Shown here: piece by piece, positions 23,377-32,560 of the stretch
How positions within the stretch are numbered: the first letter of the stretch is position 1
Layout of the letters: each line of letters starts with the position of its first letter
Origin: a virus
Virus record (IMG/VR): IMGVR_UViG_3300046425_000473
Coordinates: 1 to 40,817 of that record
Reading direction: 5' to 3' (one strand)
Length of the DNA stretch: 40,817 bases
Position numbers and translations under genes: made by a program
The notes under the pieces: generated by a model
Told to the model about the DNA's origin: nothing
The model's input: only the letters and a program-made list of their open reading frames with translations
Databases searched by the model: none

Positions 23377-24519
23377 TTATATTTCCCAGATCATTACAGT
23401 TCCTGCATCATACCATTCGCTGTACCATCCTCTTTTATTTAACTCTTTTTCCCACTTTATATTTACACCTAATTCGTATGATTTACCAGATGTATAGTAA
23501 TCATAGATTGTTACTCCTTTATATTCATCTCCATCTTCACCTGAAACCCATATACCACCCTGAGAACCATTAAATTCTTCAGTGGTTTTTACAAATCTCA
23601 TGTATTTCTTTATGAATTTTATAGTATCTTCTCTATCATGTTTCTTTTCGGTAACCAATGATTCGAATGCAGCATCTTTATCAACTATTTCAAAGCTAAC
23701 TGTATCATGAATACTTGTTTTTCTCTTTCCTTCTTTTCCTTTCTTTATTTCAACGAAAGCTTCTTGTCCTCCAACTTTACCGTCGACTCTTTTATAGAAA
23801 TAACCGTATTGGGTTTTGATATATTCTCCTACCTTTACACTTTCAGCTTCAATAACTACTGATTCTGCGTAACCTTCAATATCCCATTGAATTCTTTGCA
23901 TTACGTCTTCACCTCTAAATTCTTTCTTAGCCCATTGTAATAGACCTGGTTCATGTTTAGCGTTTTGTGCCATATCAAATGCATTCTTCCAACCATCATT
24001 AGAAGCTACATCTTCAATCCATTGATCGTATTTCTTTCTATTCCATCTTACTTTCTTAACGGCTTTCTTATGTGGACCATCGCCTAATATAGAAGTAGCG
24101 GCCATATAACTGCCAGGTTTAAATACACCAAGATCTTCTCCAGTCTCATCGTATTTAATCTCTTTTCTAAATCTTCTTAGTGAATATTCACCACCTTCAA
24201 TTTGCTTTCTTCTTGAAACTTCACCTTGTCTTTTACCTAGTTCGATTTTCTTTTCTTCTGCGGTTTTAGGATCTGTTTCAAAATGTAAAGATTTAACTAA
24301 ATCTCCAATACCTTCAAATGCTTCATTAGTTGGTTTACCTTGAAAAGATTCAAATGATTCTAAGTGTTTCATTTTCTTTTTCTTCTTCTTTTTATATTCT
24401 TCTTCAGCATCTCCTCTTCCGGCTGGAATATCCCCTGATCCAACTGATGTTTCAGTTGGTAAAGAGACTTCTCCCATTCCGGCCATATCGCCAAGTGATA
24501 AGTTTTCGTTTAATTCCAT
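23377..24519 (-). CDS. Modular protein, candidate capsid-internal
   Basis: 380 aa. The N-terminal 49 residues end in a run of seven Lys (K43-K49). M50 then begins MKHLESFESF, itself a leader-like sequence preceded by an A-rich tract, so an internal start is possible. Motifs resembling prohead-protease sites occur at PTNE66, ESVVIE224 and ESLVTE291. They divide the chain into a basic domain (67-224), a small strand-rich domain (225-291) and a C-terminal aromatic domain with IWVSGEDGDE. No enzyme motif seen. It is the last gene before a terminator and lies 3 bases from its neighbour. A packaged structural or DNA-binding role is inferred. Confidence 0.6.
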   Translation of the reverse strand: MELNENLSLGDMAGMGEVSLPTETSVGSGDIPAGRGDAEEEYKKKKKKKMKHLESFESFQGKPTNEAFEGIGDLVKSLHFETDPKTAEEKKIELGKRQGEVSRRKQIEGGEYSLRRFRKEIKYDETGEDLGVFKPGSYMAATSILGDGPHKKAVKKVRWNRKKYDQWIEDVASNDGWKNAFDMAQNAKHEPGLLQWAKKEFRGEDVMQRIQWDIEGYAESVVIEAESVKVGEYIKTQYGYFYKRVDGKVGGQEAFVEIKKGKEGKRKTSIHDTVSFEIVDKDAAFESLVTEKKHDREDTIKFIKKYMRFVKTTEEFNGSQGGIWVSGEDGDEYKGVTIYDYYTSGKSYELGVNIKWEKELNKRGWYSEWYDAGTVMIWEI

Positions 24520-24522
24520 ATC

Positions 24523-24840
24523 TTAATATTCAAATGGAGGTGTTCCATAATCATCCTGTTCGATGCCATACCAAACATTTCCTACTTGAAAATACCACCA
24601 TCCGTATTTTGTGTCGTCTACTATTTTAAATTTCTTGGGTAATTTGACAGATTTTTTTGGAGCTCTAGCAATATACTTTAAAACTGGAACACCATCGTCC
24701 CATGTTTTTTTAGTAGATCTTGCGTCAACAGAACCTCCATCCGAAACAGCATCATAAACTTTAGCATCATCAATTTCAGTAGCTAAAGTATCAATTGCTG
24801 ATTCATTTATAAATTGCTCATATAGTTTTACTTGTTTCAT
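24523..24840 (-). CDS. Small protein with capsid-targeting-like leader
   Basis: 105 aa. It begins MKQVKLYEQFINE then S, very close to the T4 internal-protein capsid-targeting sequence MKTYQEFIAEA, which is cut after Glu by gp21. Removal after E13 would leave a 92-aa protein with a basic centre (KKSVKLPKKFK) and an aromatic C-terminus. The same 11 residues QVKLYEQFINE occur inside the upstream gene's product, encoded by different codons. Likely an injected internal protein; function unknown. Confidence 0.65.
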   Translation of the reverse strand: MKQVKLYEQFINESAIDTLATEIDDAKVYDAVSDGGSVDARSTKKTWDDGVPVLKYIARAPKKSVKLPKKFKIVDDTKYGWWYFQVGNVWYGIEQDDYGTPPFEY

Positions 24841-24856
24841 AGTTCTTGTTTTTTAA

Positions 24857-25579
24857 TTATGACCAGCCTTCTGCTGTTTCCATAGTTTCTGCAAATTGTT
24901 CTGCAGTAGTTACTTCTCCCATCCATTCTGTTTCAGCTTCTTCTGATTCACACCAGACTGTTTCACCATTCCAAAAGAAAGTGTAACTCTGTTCTGAACC
25001 AAATGGATTTTCATAAGAGCCCGTTTCAACTGAAATTTCGTTTCCACTAGCATCAACGTTCTTAAAGCCAAAACCTTCTAGTTCTTTCTTTACTTTTCTA
25101 GCGTTAAATCTTTCGTTAATAAACTGTTCATACAATTTTACTTGTTCAAACTGTTTTTGAAAGGCTTGTCTCTTATGAACTTTATAGCCTCTGTTTCCTG
25201 TTCTTCCAGCCTCTGCTTCCATGTGAACTTGCCAAATAGTTGATAAATTTCTAGTGAATGTATTTAATTGACCTCTCCATGCAGTATTTGTAGTAACATG
25301 TTTAAATGCTTTTTGAGCAGCTTTCATCCAATCTGCATGTATTTTATTACTAGCTCCATAGTCTCTATCGTCCTTTGCCTTAAAAAAAGAATCAGAATCT
25401 TTTACAAATTTCTTTAATAATTTATCTAAGTCTTTATCAAAGTCGTTAAGATCGTATTTAGCAGGTTTAATATCTCCGTAAATTAATTTAGTTCTTTGAA
25501 CTAAACCTGTTAAGAACTCTCTATCATCCTTGTCGCCAGTAGTTTCCCACTTAAATTTTTCTTCTATTTTATTATTCAT
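24857..25579 (-). CDS. Two-part protein with an internal leader motif
   Basis: 240 aa. Residues 1-143 form a Lys/Asp-rich helical domain. At 146-156 comes QVKLYEQFINE, identical to the leader of the downstream gene, followed by a ~84-aa acidic domain (FFWNGETVWCESEE). It looks like an ordinary internal protein fused behind another one, or a precursor cut at E156 into two products. The frame is open without an extra start at the junction, and no sequencing error is needed to explain it. No family recognised. Confidence 0.6.
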   Translation of the reverse strand: MNNKIEEKFKWETTGDKDDREFLTGLVQRTKLIYGDIKPAKYDLNDFDKDLDKLLKKFVKDSDSFFKAKDDRDYGASNKIHADWMKAAQKAFKHVTTNTAWRGQLNTFTRNLSTIWQVHMEAEAGRTGNRGYKVHKRQAFQKQFEQVKLYEQFINERFNARKVKKELEGFGFKNVDASGNEISVETGSYENPFGSEQSYTFFWNGETVWCESEEAETEWMGEVTTAEQFAETMETAEGWS

Positions 25580-25596
25580 AATTTTTAAGTCTTATT

Positions 25597-26943
25597 TTAC
25601 CAAACTATGTTCTTGTTATCCCATTTAGCCATTCGCTGCTTAAGCTCTAGAGCTTTACGTTTAGCATCTCTTTTATACCAATCGCTTGAAGTTCCATATT
25701 TTTCTTCTTCAGTTTTTGCATTAACGTATGCCGAAACATATCCTTGATAATCTGACAATATATTTGAAATATAATTGGTTAAATCTCTAGGTTTAATATC
25801 TCTTCCTTTAGGATCTTTTCCTATTGATAATTCGTTATAGTCTCCCATTTCTTTTTTAGCTAAACCGGCCATTAAGAATTGATGAGCATCTTCAATAATT
25901 TCTTTAACTTGTTTGTCTATTTTATCTGGATTATCTGCTCTTTGTGCTAAAATTGATTGATATTTAGTGATGTTTGCTTGTTTAATATCTTTTGGATTAT
26001 CAAACGCGGTAGCATCGGCTTTTTGAGAAAATCTTTGCGATACTTTATTACTTGTAGAAAGTCTATCTCTAACAGCGTCTAAATTAATAATGTAACATTC
26101 GTCTGAAACCTCTGCGATTCTTTTAATATTTCCTAAGCCTGTTCCACTCCATGAACTATGAGATTTATCTATCCCGACAGTGTCTTTAGAACCAGGGTAT
26201 CTTCCTCTATTCTTTAAAGATCTTGTAGTTTTATGTCTTTGTTTTCCATCCACATACTCTCTAGTATATGCAGCATGATTGTCAAACATTTCGTTTTTAC
26301 CATTTGAGACTGCTAATAGGGTGTTTCCTGGAATAATATCTTTTCCACCATAACTATTTCTAGGTGTGTAAGGATTTTCCTTTTCGTTTCTAGAAATCCA
26401 AAATACTAATACATTTCCGTATGTTTTTGCTTTCTTATAAACTTCAACTGGATTTGAATTAGTGATAACCATGTCGTCGGTTACTTTATCTAATGCTACT
26501 TTAGCAAGACCATATATACCCTGTATTAGTTGCTTACCACCCTGTCTGATGTCTATTAAGTTTCTTAGTTTAGAAGACTTAAGAGCTTCATTAAGTTCAA
26601 TATCTAATGATTCAGTTGCTCTGTATTTTGCAAATTTACCCTTTTTAATCTTTTTAACTAATTCAGCTTCACTGTCGTCCATGTGACCATATACGTCATT
26701 ACTTGTTGCTGCGTTTACTATTTCTCCAGCATCTCCAATAAAATAAGTTCCACCGGCGAATTCTTCTCCATCCATATCTAGATCCCATCCTCCAGCATCT
26801 AATGAATCTTTAGAAATTGTAAATTCTTTACCATCTGCCTTTGAAAGAGCCGATGCTAATTTTTGTGCTATTTTAGCAGTATCTTTCTGCTTCATAACCT
26901 TTGCTTCATTGATAAAATTATCGAAGTTAGTATATAGTTTCAT
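25597..26943 (-). CDS. Large protein with leader and internal site
   Basis: 448 aa. It begins MKLYTNFDNFINE then A14, a capsid-targeting-like leader. A second site-like stretch ESLDIELNE then A occurs at 111-119. Between them is a ~105-aa acidic domain. The C-terminal ~330 residues form a basic domain with conserved-looking FWISRNEKENPY, DKSHSSWSGTGLGNIKR and ECYIINLDAVRDR. I cannot assign the C-terminal domain. An enzymatic role such as transferase is possible, since T4 packages the ADP-ribosyltransferase Alt in the same way, but no ART motif is clear. Confidence 0.65.
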   Translation of the reverse strand: MKLYTNFDNFINEAKVMKQKDTAKIAQKLASALSKADGKEFTISKDSLDAGGWDLDMDGEEFAGGTYFIGDAGEIVNAATSNDVYGHMDDSEAELVKKIKKGKFAKYRATESLDIELNEALKSSKLRNLIDIRQGGKQLIQGIYGLAKVALDKVTDDMVITNSNPVEVYKKAKTYGNVLVFWISRNEKENPYTPRNSYGGKDIIPGNTLLAVSNGKNEMFDNHAAYTREYVDGKQRHKTTRSLKNRGRYPGSKDTVGIDKSHSSWSGTGLGNIKRIAEVSDECYIINLDAVRDRLSTSNKVSQRFSQKADATAFDNPKDIKQANITKYQSILAQRADNPDKIDKQVKEIIEDAHQFLMAGLAKKEMGDYNELSIGKDPKGRDIKPRDLTNYISNILSDYQGYVSAYVNAKTEEEKYGTSSDWYKRDAKRKALELKQRMAKWDNKNIVW

Positions 26944-26955
26944 TTTCTATAGTTT

Positions 26956-29583
26956 TTATTTATTGTATATATCCTTTATAAAAGATTCTAGGGTTAAGTT
27001 AACTACTTGCTTATTCGTAATTTCTTTAAAAATTCTTTTTCCATATTTAGAAAGCTTGATTCCTTCTTCACTTACCATAAAAAATCTAGAATTTCTTCTC
27101 ATCCATCTTTTACTGTCAATAGATTTTTCTTTTAAAATATTATTGAATTCTTCTTCTGTTAATATTCCATCCGAAAGAGCTTCTATCATTGCGTTTCTAA
27201 CCCTTGCAGATCTTCCAGCTGTTTTTGCTGGATGCTTGTCTGTATACTTTCTTTTTATTTGAATTTTAGATTCAGAAACTACAGATTCACCAATACCTGC
27301 AATATCTGAGTATTTAACCTCATGCTCTTCTCCGTCTTGATCGATTGCAAATACAACATCATCGTGCCACATTTCTGCATTGTCGTCATTGTTAGAATCT
27401 GGGTTATAAACTAGTAGTTGAGTACCGTCTCCTAATTGAATAAACATGTCGTCTTTATTCTTAATTGCTTTTAATAACTTTTTCTTGTTATATTTTTCTT
27501 CTACTTTTTCACCTGCTTTTAAAGGTGCCATATCTTTATACATGCCATATAACCAATCCATGAAGTCAGGTGTATTTTGAAATACTTTCTTATAATCTTT
27601 CTTAAACTTTTTTAAGAAATCATCCCAGTTTTTAGAATCGGATGCCATCAAATGAATATTTGACATTACACCTTCTGTTATAACTAATTTTACATCTTTG
27701 TTTTTTCCAGCTACGGCGTCGTCTAATTCTTTAGTTAAAGACTTTTTCTTTGCTGTTAAATCAATTAATTGTTGTCTTAATTTTGATTTTTCATCACTTC
27801 CTTCTTCAGCAGCAACATATACTTTAACTATATCTTTCATTTTATTAACTGTTTCTCCAAACTCCTTTGAAATCTTGTTAATAGAACGAGCTTCATTTAA
27901 GGTAGATTCTTCTAATTTTTTAGAAGCTAAATCTTTATCTTTTTTAGAAACATTATCTAAGTAAGACCCGTCTCCCCAGAATTTAACAACTAATTCAGTT
28001 TGAGTAGTTGAATGCATTCCTGGTTTGTAAACTGCAATATCTCTTAGTTTTTTATTAGAAGAGATAGTTTTCTTCATAAAGTCTAGTGCTTGTTTCTCGC
28101 TTCTAAACTTTTTCATAGCACTTACGCCATCGCTATAAATAACTTCGTAGTTTTCAGTAACTGATGATTCATCTAGTTTATCTAAACCCCAGTAGTTAGC
28201 CATGTCGTATTTTACTGGATAAATTGCTAAATCTCCAACATTACCTTCAGTCGCTTCTATGTTTTTAGCAAGATAGAAATCTCCAGCTCCTTCTTCGTAG
28301 CCCCAATCAGCTGCGTCTGCTTTCATTTCTTTCTTAAACATTTTAGCAATTTTCTTAAAATTACCAATAGCAATTATTTTTACAACATTATCATTATAAT
28401 CTATACCCTTATCTCCTACTTTTAAATCTCCTTTAGCTTCAGTAACTACTGACTCATAGCCATCATATTCATATACAACTTTCTTGTTTCCTAATGCTGA
28501 TGCCATAGCAGAAACTTCAATCCAATTTACTTTTTCGCCATCAGGTCCTTCCCACTTACCTTTACCAAGGCATGTGTAAGTGATACCATTGATTTCAATA
28601 GTTCTACCTGCTGGTGCCATCTTTATAGAGTTGCCGGCAGCTTTACCCTTGATTTCTTTTTCATTGTAGAAATCATCATATTCATCTTCATAATCGTCAT
28701 ACTCAGGCTCTTGATACCATGATTGGTTTGGATCTGATTCTGCTTCTTGAGTAAAATCATGTCTTTTCCAATTATACCTAGGATCTGTGACTAAAGCTGG
28801 AAAAAGAGTTTTGCGCTTTTTATCTTTAGTTTTTATTTTACCAAACGCTAAATCGATACCAAGTTGTCTTAATTCTTTAAATGAACCTTTCATTGTTTTA
28901 ACGTCTTCTTCAGTATATCCGTTCATAGTTGCAACTAAGTCATAGTAATCCATACCGCCAAATTCTCCATAGCCTTCATAGTCTCTTTCTTTCCAAGAAT
29001 TACCTTGGTTGTCGTACATGTAAACGTCTATTTTATTTTGAGGTTCTGAACCAATCTGATCTCCAGTATCTTGTGTCATCCATGAGAATTGACCTTCAGC
29101 TATCATTTTTTCATGTAACATTTGAGCACCTGTTGTTACAATATTTAAATAGCTTTCAGGAATTCCATTTGCAAAGTTATGAAGTTCTGGTTCGAAATCT
29201 GGCATACCACATGCATATCTTGGATATGTTGCACCTTCAGTATTTACAAGAATTGACATTCCATAATACTCTCCTAATTCGCCCCTTTCAGTATTACAAT
29301 ATAGTACGAATACTTGAGGAACTTGAACCTTAAAATTTGATTGCATAGGATAATCTGGATGACATCCTAATTCTTTAGTAGTATAGACTTCTAATGAATC
29401 TAATTCAGAAGAATATTTACTTAATTCTTTTAACGGGATAGAAGCTCTTTGATTAAATAGATCTCCCCAATAAGAAGGTTTTCTTAAAGAGTATTTTCCA
29501 GAAACTCTTTTATATACTTTATATAAATCAACGTTTTCATTCATTGAATTTACAAAGCTTTCAAATGTTTTTTTAGTGCTCAT
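26956..29583 (-). CDS. Polyprotein-like modular protein, 875 aa
   Basis: The largest product here. It begins MSTKKTFESFVNSMNE, a leader-like start. Five boundary motifs follow: ESVVTE382, ESSVTE477, ESTLNE564, LVITE637 and ESVVSE771, each next to A, N, A, G or S. They split the chain into pieces of about 366, 95, 87, 73, 134 and 104 residues. The first piece has aromatic-rich strands and an acidic run near 290-305. The 565-637 piece is a coiled coil. The last piece is basic (RSARVRNAMIEAL, RWMRRNSRFF) and could bind DNA. No catalytic motif seen. I infer a precursor cut by the prohead protease into small internal proteins. Confidence 0.65.
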   Translation of the reverse strand: MSTKKTFESFVNSMNENVDLYKVYKRVSGKYSLRKPSYWGDLFNQRASIPLKELSKYSSELDSLEVYTTKELGCHPDYPMQSNFKVQVPQVFVLYCNTERGELGEYYGMSILVNTEGATYPRYACGMPDFEPELHNFANGIPESYLNIVTTGAQMLHEKMIAEGQFSWMTQDTGDQIGSEPQNKIDVYMYDNQGNSWKERDYEGYGEFGGMDYYDLVATMNGYTEEDVKTMKGSFKELRQLGIDLAFGKIKTKDKKRKTLFPALVTDPRYNWKRHDFTQEAESDPNQSWYQEPEYDDYEDEYDDFYNEKEIKGKAAGNSIKMAPAGRTIEINGITYTCLGKGKWEGPDGEKVNWIEVSAMASALGNKKVVYEYDGYESVVTEAKGDLKVGDKGIDYNDNVVKIIAIGNFKKIAKMFKKEMKADAADWGYEEGAGDFYLAKNIEATEGNVGDLAIYPVKYDMANYWGLDKLDESSVTENYEVIYSDGVSAMKKFRSEKQALDFMKKTISSNKKLRDIAVYKPGMHSTTQTELVVKFWGDGSYLDNVSKKDKDLASKKLEESTLNEARSINKISKEFGETVNKMKDIVKVYVAAEEGSDEKSKLRQQLIDLTAKKKSLTKELDDAVAGKNKDVKLVITEGVMSNIHLMASDSKNWDDFLKKFKKDYKKVFQNTPDFMDWLYGMYKDMAPLKAGEKVEEKYNKKKLLKAIKNKDDMFIQLGDGTQLLVYNPDSNNDDNAEMWHDDVVFAIDQDGEEHEVKYSDIAGIGESVVSESKIQIKRKYTDKHPAKTAGRSARVRNAMIEALSDGILTEEEFNNILKEKSIDSKRWMRRNSRFFMVSEEGIKLSKYGKRIFKEITNKQVVNLTLESFIKDIYNK

Positions 29584-29603
29584 TTTTATTTGTATTTGTT
29601 TAT

Positions 29604-30683
29604 TTAAACTCGGTTAGGCTTTATTTTATATTTAAATTTACCTTGTGTAATAGAATATATTTGTAATTCGCTAGTTTTTCCAGGTAATTTCTTGTAATAG
29701 TGAAAAGCTACTATTTCATGATCTTTAGACTCTATAAAAAGGAATGGAGTAGGTATATCTCCTACTGCTGAAATTACATCGTCTTGTATTTCAGTAAATG
29801 TTCTAACGGAAGGCTCAGTCTCTATTATACTTTTAATTTTTTCTGCAGTTTTAGAGTCACTTAGCTTTCCTAATTCTACGTCATTAAATTTAATTACTAA
29901 TGCGCCGTTATCTTTATCTCCAGGACCTATTTTAAAATCTCTTTCACTAGAAGAAAGGGCCTGAATATCTGTCTTAGTTAAATTTTGAATATGCTTAAAT
30001 CTTTTTCCACCTACAGTTCCCCATTCATTTATCCAACCTCCACCGGCAGCCATATCTTTACCATCTCCGTCCGGGTTGATTTCTTCAATATTATATTTTA
30101 CTGCGTCATATAATGCCGTTAACTCCGGTACATATGTACTATTAATTCCCTGGTGTTTTGCACCTGTTCTCCAATTTTGTAACATGCCCTTTGACATTTG
30201 AGCTTCTTTTAACTCACATTTACCAAGGGGTGGTTTAACTGGTGACCACCTTTCATTATATAATTCTAAGTCAGTATCGGCCGCACCTCCACCTATTTTT
30301 ATATTTTCTACAATATACGCTAGCATTATTTCTCCAGCACCAATTCCATTATCGTCTCTTCCAATATTAAACAATTCGTTTGCTTCGCTTTTATTTAACA
30401 TTAAATATTGAAAAACTACTCCGAATGTATTGTCATCCATTTTAGAAAGCCATAACCTACCATCAGGTTGCTGTTTAACATCCGATGTTGAAGTAAACTT
30501 AACACCTTGCCATGGACACTTATTCTTTTTAAATGTTCTATTAATTGAATTAAATAAATTCTGTTGGGCAGATTTACTTCCGGTCGTTGCAACTCCAATA
30601 TAGGATTCTATAATTAACGCTTCATTTTCAGCATTGGTTTTTGCAGCACTATGTAGTGCTCTTTCAAAATCGTACCTATCCAT
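29604..30683 (-). CDS. Hypothetical protein, 359 aa
   Basis: Not recognised. The N-terminus ALIIE26 then SYIG might be a processing site. The middle has GIGAGEIMLAYIVENIKIGGGAADTD and a Gly-rich GGGWINEWGTVGG; the C-terminus is strand-rich and basic (QGKFKYKIKPNRV). It overlaps the end of the ligase/NMNAT-like gene by 8 bases and so is made with it. Its location suggests the same packaged group. Confidence 0.55.
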   Translation of the reverse strand: MDRYDFERALHSAAKTNAENEALIIESYIGVATTGSKSAQQNLFNSINRTFKKNKCPWQGVKFTSTSDVKQQPDGRLWLSKMDDNTFGVVFQYLMLNKSEANELFNIGRDDNGIGAGEIMLAYIVENIKIGGGAADTDLELYNERWSPVKPPLGKCELKEAQMSKGMLQNWRTGAKHQGINSTYVPELTALYDAVKYNIEEINPDGDGKDMAAGGGWINEWGTVGGKRFKHIQNLTKTDIQALSSSERDFKIGPGDKDNGALVIKFNDVELGKLSDSKTAEKIKSIIETEPSVRTFTEIQDDVISAVGDIPTPFLFIESKDHEIVAFHYYKKLPGKTSELQIYSITQGKFKYKIKPNRV

Positions 30684-32550
30684 TGTTTTCTAAAAATTGT
30701 TTAAATGTTAATAATGATTCAGCAACTTCATTTGATTCTGAAGTACCTACTGAATCTTCTAATTTTTTCTTAAGTTCGCCATACATTTTATGTAATGCTT
30801 TGGGTGTTGTTGACTTAAATAATCCTTCATCTCCGTCTAGCATTGCGTTTCTAACCTGAGTCGCTGAAATATTATCATCTGTTCTTGGAATTTCAAATAA
30901 TCTAAAGTCGCTTCTAACTCCAAGATCTTCTCTATAAGAATCTTTATTTACTTGGAATCCGTAAGTTTTCATTCTATCACTTCCTGTTCCCCATAATACA
31001 GGTTCATATTTAGGTCTCATTGCATTGAACATAGTATCAATACCTCCTGTTGGAATTACAAAAATTTCTTTTAGGAATGGATATTGTTTTTGAACCGCCT
31101 TAAACATCTTAAGTTGCGTTTTTTCATCATAAGGTCTTTTAAAAGCGTCTTCTTTTTTCTTATTCTTTGCTTTGACTAATAATACTACAACAGGATATCC
31201 ATTTTCTTTGTGTATAGTTTCTAATACTTTAGCATGTCCAAGCGTAAATGGTTGGAATCTACCAACAAACATATTTACTAATTCTCCTCCTTGTTCAGGA
31301 TGATCTACCTTAAGCGCTTCATTTAAATTAACACTAGTCTTTACTTTGTTATGTAATATAAAATTGTTAAAGTCATATATTGAATTTTCGTCGGTGTTTT
31401 CAACGAATATCTTTTTATCTATTTCTTCTACTATATTATTTAAATGCTCTATCATTTCTTTATTTAGAATATCGCTTTCTTTATTTCTCTTTTTTCTAAA
31501 AGATCCGAGCGTTATTTTAAATAATTCTGAAAGTATTTCGTTTTCCACTAAAGAAAGTGTGGTTTCGTTTTTAATGTATTTACTATTTAGTTTAAATACA
31601 CTATGGCTTGCAAAGTCGGCTGATTCAAAGTTAACTCCTATAAATTTAGTAGAATTTTCATTTACATATTTATTAAATATAACGGACATTAATTCAATGT
31701 ACCTAAGATCTGCTGTTTCTTCGTTTAGTTGAACAGAGTTCATGTCAAATGAAGAAAGATATTCGATTAGATCAGCTATAGTAATCTGATACATGTGACT
31801 AGATTCCTTAGAGTTGCTCTCGTTGTTTCTAGTAAAGTCTTCTAATTTAAAAGATTTTACTTTCTTTCCGTCTATAAATGAAATTATTAGACCATCAATC
31901 TCAACCTCAAAATCTTCATTCAATATTGGTGAAGTTTGATTCGGATTAAAAATCTTTATTATTTTCTGTGTAAATGAAGTTTTAAAATCCGTAGATCTAT
32001 CATAGTCAAACGACTCTACAAATTCTTTATCTGACATAGATAAAAGATTTATTAATTCTGTTTTTTGATTTTGATTTAAAGTTCCATCAAATACTATGCT
32101 AGGTCCTTGAACTTCTAATTTTTTTGCCCATTTGTTTAAAACAGAAGGGTCATAAATAGTTTTTTTAACTTTACCTGATTCAGATAACGTTTGTATATGT
32201 GTTAATATTAAATTATTCTTAGGAAGTTTAGTATATTTGTATTGTGATATTTCTAATTCAGGAAGATAGTCAAATCCAAATTTCCAATCTGTTGGCATTT
32301 CTTCTTTAACTGAAGGATCTAAACTTTGAATATGTTTAACCCCTGTTTCGTATAGTCCTACGATAGTTCTATCTATCATATTCATACGAATATCTCCAGA
32401 TTTAAAATATTCAAACCTTTCTACGTTTCTTCTTACGTGAAAAGATGAACCTTGTATTTTTTCAGTAACTAAAATTCTATTTTTCAGAAGATCCTGAAAT
32501 GCATTAATGTTAGTTTCTTGAAATACTTGTCTTATTTTTTTAAGTGCCAT
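30676..32550 (-). CDS. Ligase-type nucleotidyltransferase fused to NMNAT-like domain
   Basis: 624 aa. Residues ~25-240 carry the pattern of covalent nucleotidyltransferases (RNA/DNA ligases, capping enzymes): motif I EKIQG with candidate nucleophile K31, motif III-like FGFDYLPE, motif IV EIDGLIISF and motif V VKSFKLEDF. After a helical middle and SVNLNE411 then ALK (a boundary-like site), residues ~427-600 form a Rossmann adenylyl/cytidylyltransferase: GRFQPFTLGH at 430-439 and ISATQVR at 561-567, as in NadM/NadR NMN adenylyltransferases. The C-terminus ESLLTFKQFLENNG resembles the leader motif. RNA end repair or NAD-linked chemistry is inferred. Confidence 0.72.
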   Translation of the reverse strand: MALKKIRQVFQETNINAFQDLLKNRILVTEKIQGSSFHVRRNVERFEYFKSGDIRMNMIDRTIVGLYETGVKHIQSLDPSVKEEMPTDWKFGFDYLPELEISQYKYTKLPKNNLILTHIQTLSESGKVKKTIYDPSVLNKWAKKLEVQGPSIVFDGTLNQNQKTELINLLSMSDKEFVESFDYDRSTDFKTSFTQKIIKIFNPNQTSPILNEDFEVEIDGLIISFIDGKKVKSFKLEDFTRNNESNSKESSHMYQITIADLIEYLSSFDMNSVQLNEETADLRYIELMSVIFNKYVNENSTKFIGVNFESADFASHSVFKLNSKYIKNETTLSLVENEILSELFKITLGSFRKKRNKESDILNKEMIEHLNNIVEEIDKKIFVENTDENSIYDFNNFILHNKVKTSVNLNEALKVDHPEQGGELVNMFVGRFQPFTLGHAKVLETIHKENGYPVVVLLVKAKNKKKEDAFKRPYDEKTQLKMFKAVQKQYPFLKEIFVIPTGGIDTMFNAMRPKYEPVLWGTGSDRMKTYGFQVNKDSYREDLGVRSDFRLFEIPRTDDNISATQVRNAMLDGDEGLFKSTTPKALHKMYGELKKKLEDSVGTSESNEVAESLLTFKQFLENNG

Positions 32551-32560
32551 ATCTTATTAT

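Noticed and set aside
24857-25579. Frameshift or assembly error joining two genes
   Set aside because: The frame is continuous with no disturbed composition at the junction; a real fusion or precursor explains it better, though reads should be checked.
26909-27262. Plus-strand hydrophobic frame of 117 aa, membrane-like
   Set aside because: Opposite the ends of two minus-strand genes; its hydrophobicity is the complement of Lys/Glu-rich codons.
28929-29333. Plus-strand frame of 134 aa
   Set aside because: Antisense to the 875-aa gene; Leu/His/Ser-rich composition typical of a shadow frame.
31346-31732. Plus-strand frame of 128 aa with hydrophobic stretches
   Set aside because: Antisense to the ligase/NMNAT-like gene and without independent support.
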